From Sphingobacterium deserti (GTDB lineage: Bacteria; Bacteroidota; Bacteroidia; Sphingobacteriales; Sphingobacteriaceae): a stretch of 64,000 nt of DNA. Of this stretch, positions 62,732-64,000 are shown piece by piece. The notes beneath the pieces were generated by a model, which had not been told where the DNA came from, did not search any database, and worked only from the letters and a program-made list of their open reading frames with translations. The position numbers and the translations under genes were made by a program. Within the stretch, counting starts at the first letter, position 1; each line of letters opens with the position of its first letter. Location: assembly GCF_000757725.1 (NCBI RefSeq), contig NZ_JJMU01000008.1:1-64000 (forward strand), in the 5' to 3' direction.

Positions 62732-64000
62732 ATGCGAAGTTATCTAATCGTTCTCTTTTTCTTTACCACTATCCTACAGGTCGCAGCGCAGAAGATCATC
62801 ATCAAAGACACCATTACGAACAAAGCAAAAGATACAGTCCACTATTTCGAACATCTGTATGACATCGGTGATGGGTTTAGGGATGTGAGTCGTTTTGTAC
62901 GGCGCGACACTTCAAAAAGAGTACGGGGGAAGAGGTCTGGAATCTCTATCCTTCCGAATATAAATTACAATCCTAGTATTGGTTTCCAAATTGGTGCTAA
63001 AGTCGTGGGCGGTGTCTATTTGGGCGACCGGGAAACCACCGCAATGTCCACCTTTGCTACGGCGCTGAGTTATACCACTCGGGGCATTATGGTGGGATAC
63101 TTTTCGCATGACACGTACACGAAACAAAACAAATGGAATTTGAAAGGCGGTTTAGTCATCGCTAAAATGGTCATTTTAGATTACGGGATGGGCATGGGAA
63201 ACACAATACCTACCGATATTCCCGAAGAAGAAGTGTTAAATAATCCAGACAGAAACCGCTACACCAATCAGTACACCGTTTATAGCTTCAATGAGCGTCT
63301 TTACAAGCGCCTTTCTCCGGGCATGTATGTCGGCGCAGGCGTTTTCGTGGAGTTAAAGCGAAATATCAGAACTCTAGGAGAATACGAGACCACCCCGCTG
63401 GATGTTTACAGTGATCTCACCGGCTATAATCCAAGAAATTACAACAATAACGGGCTCATGTTTAGTTGGCAATATATGACGCGAGACAACCCAAACAGTG
63501 CATACAAAGGCACCTATACCGATGTTATATTACGGATGAGTCAACCATGGATGGGTAGCGCCAAGGCTTCTTACCAGCTGCAAACAGATTTCCGTAAATA
63601 TTGGTCGCTTTCCAGTACGCGACCAAACCATGTTTTAGCATTTTGGCACTGGGGTTCTTATAATGTTTCAGGGCAACTGGCCTATCTGGATCTGCCGGGA
63701 ACCGGGCGCGACACCTATTCACGCTTAGGGCGGGGTTATACGGCCGGATATTTCAAAGGAAACTCCTTCTTTTATTCGGAAGTGGAGTACCGGTACCCTA
63801 TTCTTCGTAATCAATTCCTCAGCGGTGTAGTATTTGCCAATATACAGACAGCAGATGACCGATTAGGCACCAAATTATTTCAAAGGTGGCAACCGGCTGC
63901 CGGCACGGGACTTCGCGTGTTGTTCAATAAAGCTACACGAACAAACTTATGTATAGACTACGCTTTCGGAAGGTTCGGGCAGCGCGGCCTTTTCCTAGGT
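62732..64000 (+). CDS. BamA/TamA-family (Omp85-type) outer-membrane barrel protein, cut by right edge
   Basis: Open frame of 423 codons from the ATG at 62732 with no stop before the edge. Signal peptide (LIVLFFFTTILQVAAQK), about 55 polar residues, then barrel strands (SILPNINYNPSIGFQIGAK onward). Two late segments match the Omp85 C-terminal barrel: SRLGRGYTAGYFKG with FYSEVEYRYPI, and GTGLRVLFNKATRTNLCID with YAFGRFGQRG. There is no room for POTRA domains, so this is a POTRA-less Omp85-like protein of the surface-antigen type. The upstream GAAAAGGAA is a fair ribosome site. Confidence 0.88.
   Translation, partial: MRSYLIVLFFFTTILQVAAQKIIIKDTITNKAKDTVHYFEHLYDIGDGFRDVSRFVRRDTSKRVRGKRSGISILPNINYNPSIGFQIGAKVVGGVYLGDRETTAMSTFATALSYTTRGIMVGYFSHDTYTKQNKWNLKGGLVIAKMVILDYGMGMGNTIPTDIPEEEVLNNPDRNRYTNQYTVYSFNERLYKRLSPGMYVGAGVFVELKRNIRTLGEYETTPLDVYSDLTGYNPRNYNNNGLMFSWQYMTRDNPNSAYKGTYTDVILRMSQPWMGSAKASYQLQTDFRKYWSLSSTRPNHVLAFWHWGSYNVSGQLAYLDLPGTGRDTYSRLGRGYTAGYFKGNSFFYSEVEYRYPILRNQFLSGVVFANIQTADDRLGTKLFQRWQPAAGTGLRVLFNKATRTNLCIDYAFGRFGQRGLFLG

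Overview
This window is a chromosomal segment of a Bacteroidota bacterium, most likely of the Sphingobacteriaceae (Sphingobacterium/Pedobacter type). Evidence: many start sites are preceded by the Bacteroidota -7 promoter element TAnnTTTG, often with TTG about 18-20 bases upstream. Shine-Dalgarno signals are weak. There are many lipoproteins and outer-membrane proteins, including a lipidated TamA homologue (TamL). Several families take the form typical of the phylum: long NusB, short AMP nucleosidase, lipidated DUF1573 protein and PUR-alpha-like protein. I saw no rRNA, tRNA, CRISPR array, phage or insertion sequence. Most of the window is core chromosome in short operons on both strands.

Layout. 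0-9.4 kb (minus strand): a micro-oxic respiration block. ettA is followed after 2 bases by a FixL-like PAS histidine kinase, then a receiver-CRP/FNR fusion regulator. Next comes an operon of a truncated lactate-dehydrogenase-like protein with a cysteine cluster, hemN, ccoI and ccoS. The cbb3 oxidase structural genes are not in the window. 9.5-15.4 kb: clpC, then two orphan lipoproteins separated by 1.1 kb without genes. 15.5-28.2 kb: recN, a SprT-like protein, an M28 peptidase, small membrane proteins, tamL divergent from a SpoU rRNA methyltransferase, two transporters and holA. 28.3-33.8 kb: an orphan HsdR-N nuclease-like protein, clpP-clpX, AMP nucleosidase, a cystathionine beta-synthase-like enzyme and an FkbM methyltransferase. 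33.9-42 kb: FtsB-like protein, a small exported protein with a TonB-plug-like tail, eno, carA, a non-coding array of about 9.5 copies of a 50-base repeat, YwbE, rseP, dxr and a membrane protein.

42-50 kb: a DPP-IV-type S9 peptidase, PUR-family protein, a LiaF-like/LytS-like/LytTR envelope-sensing operon, and a penicillin-binding-like serine hydrolase. 50-60.5 kb: thiol-disulfide protein, purN, an esterase, purH, a 38-residue membrane microprotein, an MBL-fold nuclease-like protein, coaE, a YbbR protein, yajC, a DUF1573 lipoprotein, nusB and a leucine-dehydrogenase-like protein that lacks the catalytic lysine. 60.6-64 kb: an ABC exporter and, cut by the right edge, an Omp85-type barrel.

Working together: the first 9.4 kb looks like a self-contained oxygen-response unit. 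A PAS kinase with FixL-type haem-pocket residues and a REC-CRP output protein sit beside genes for cbb3 oxidase maturation (ccoI copper pump, ccoS) and oxygen-independent haem synthesis (hemN). ettA, which links translation to energy state, is cotranscribed with the sensor. The partly reconstructed promoter of the hemN operon carries a CRP-spaced inverted repeat. This unit is the strongest candidate for a little-described system here. Other points of interest are the tandem array carrying repeated -7 elements, the K-to-S change in the leucine-dehydrogenase homologue, and a recurring layout in which the -7 box ends only 3-6 bases before the start codon. All assignments come from reading the sequence; no database search was run.
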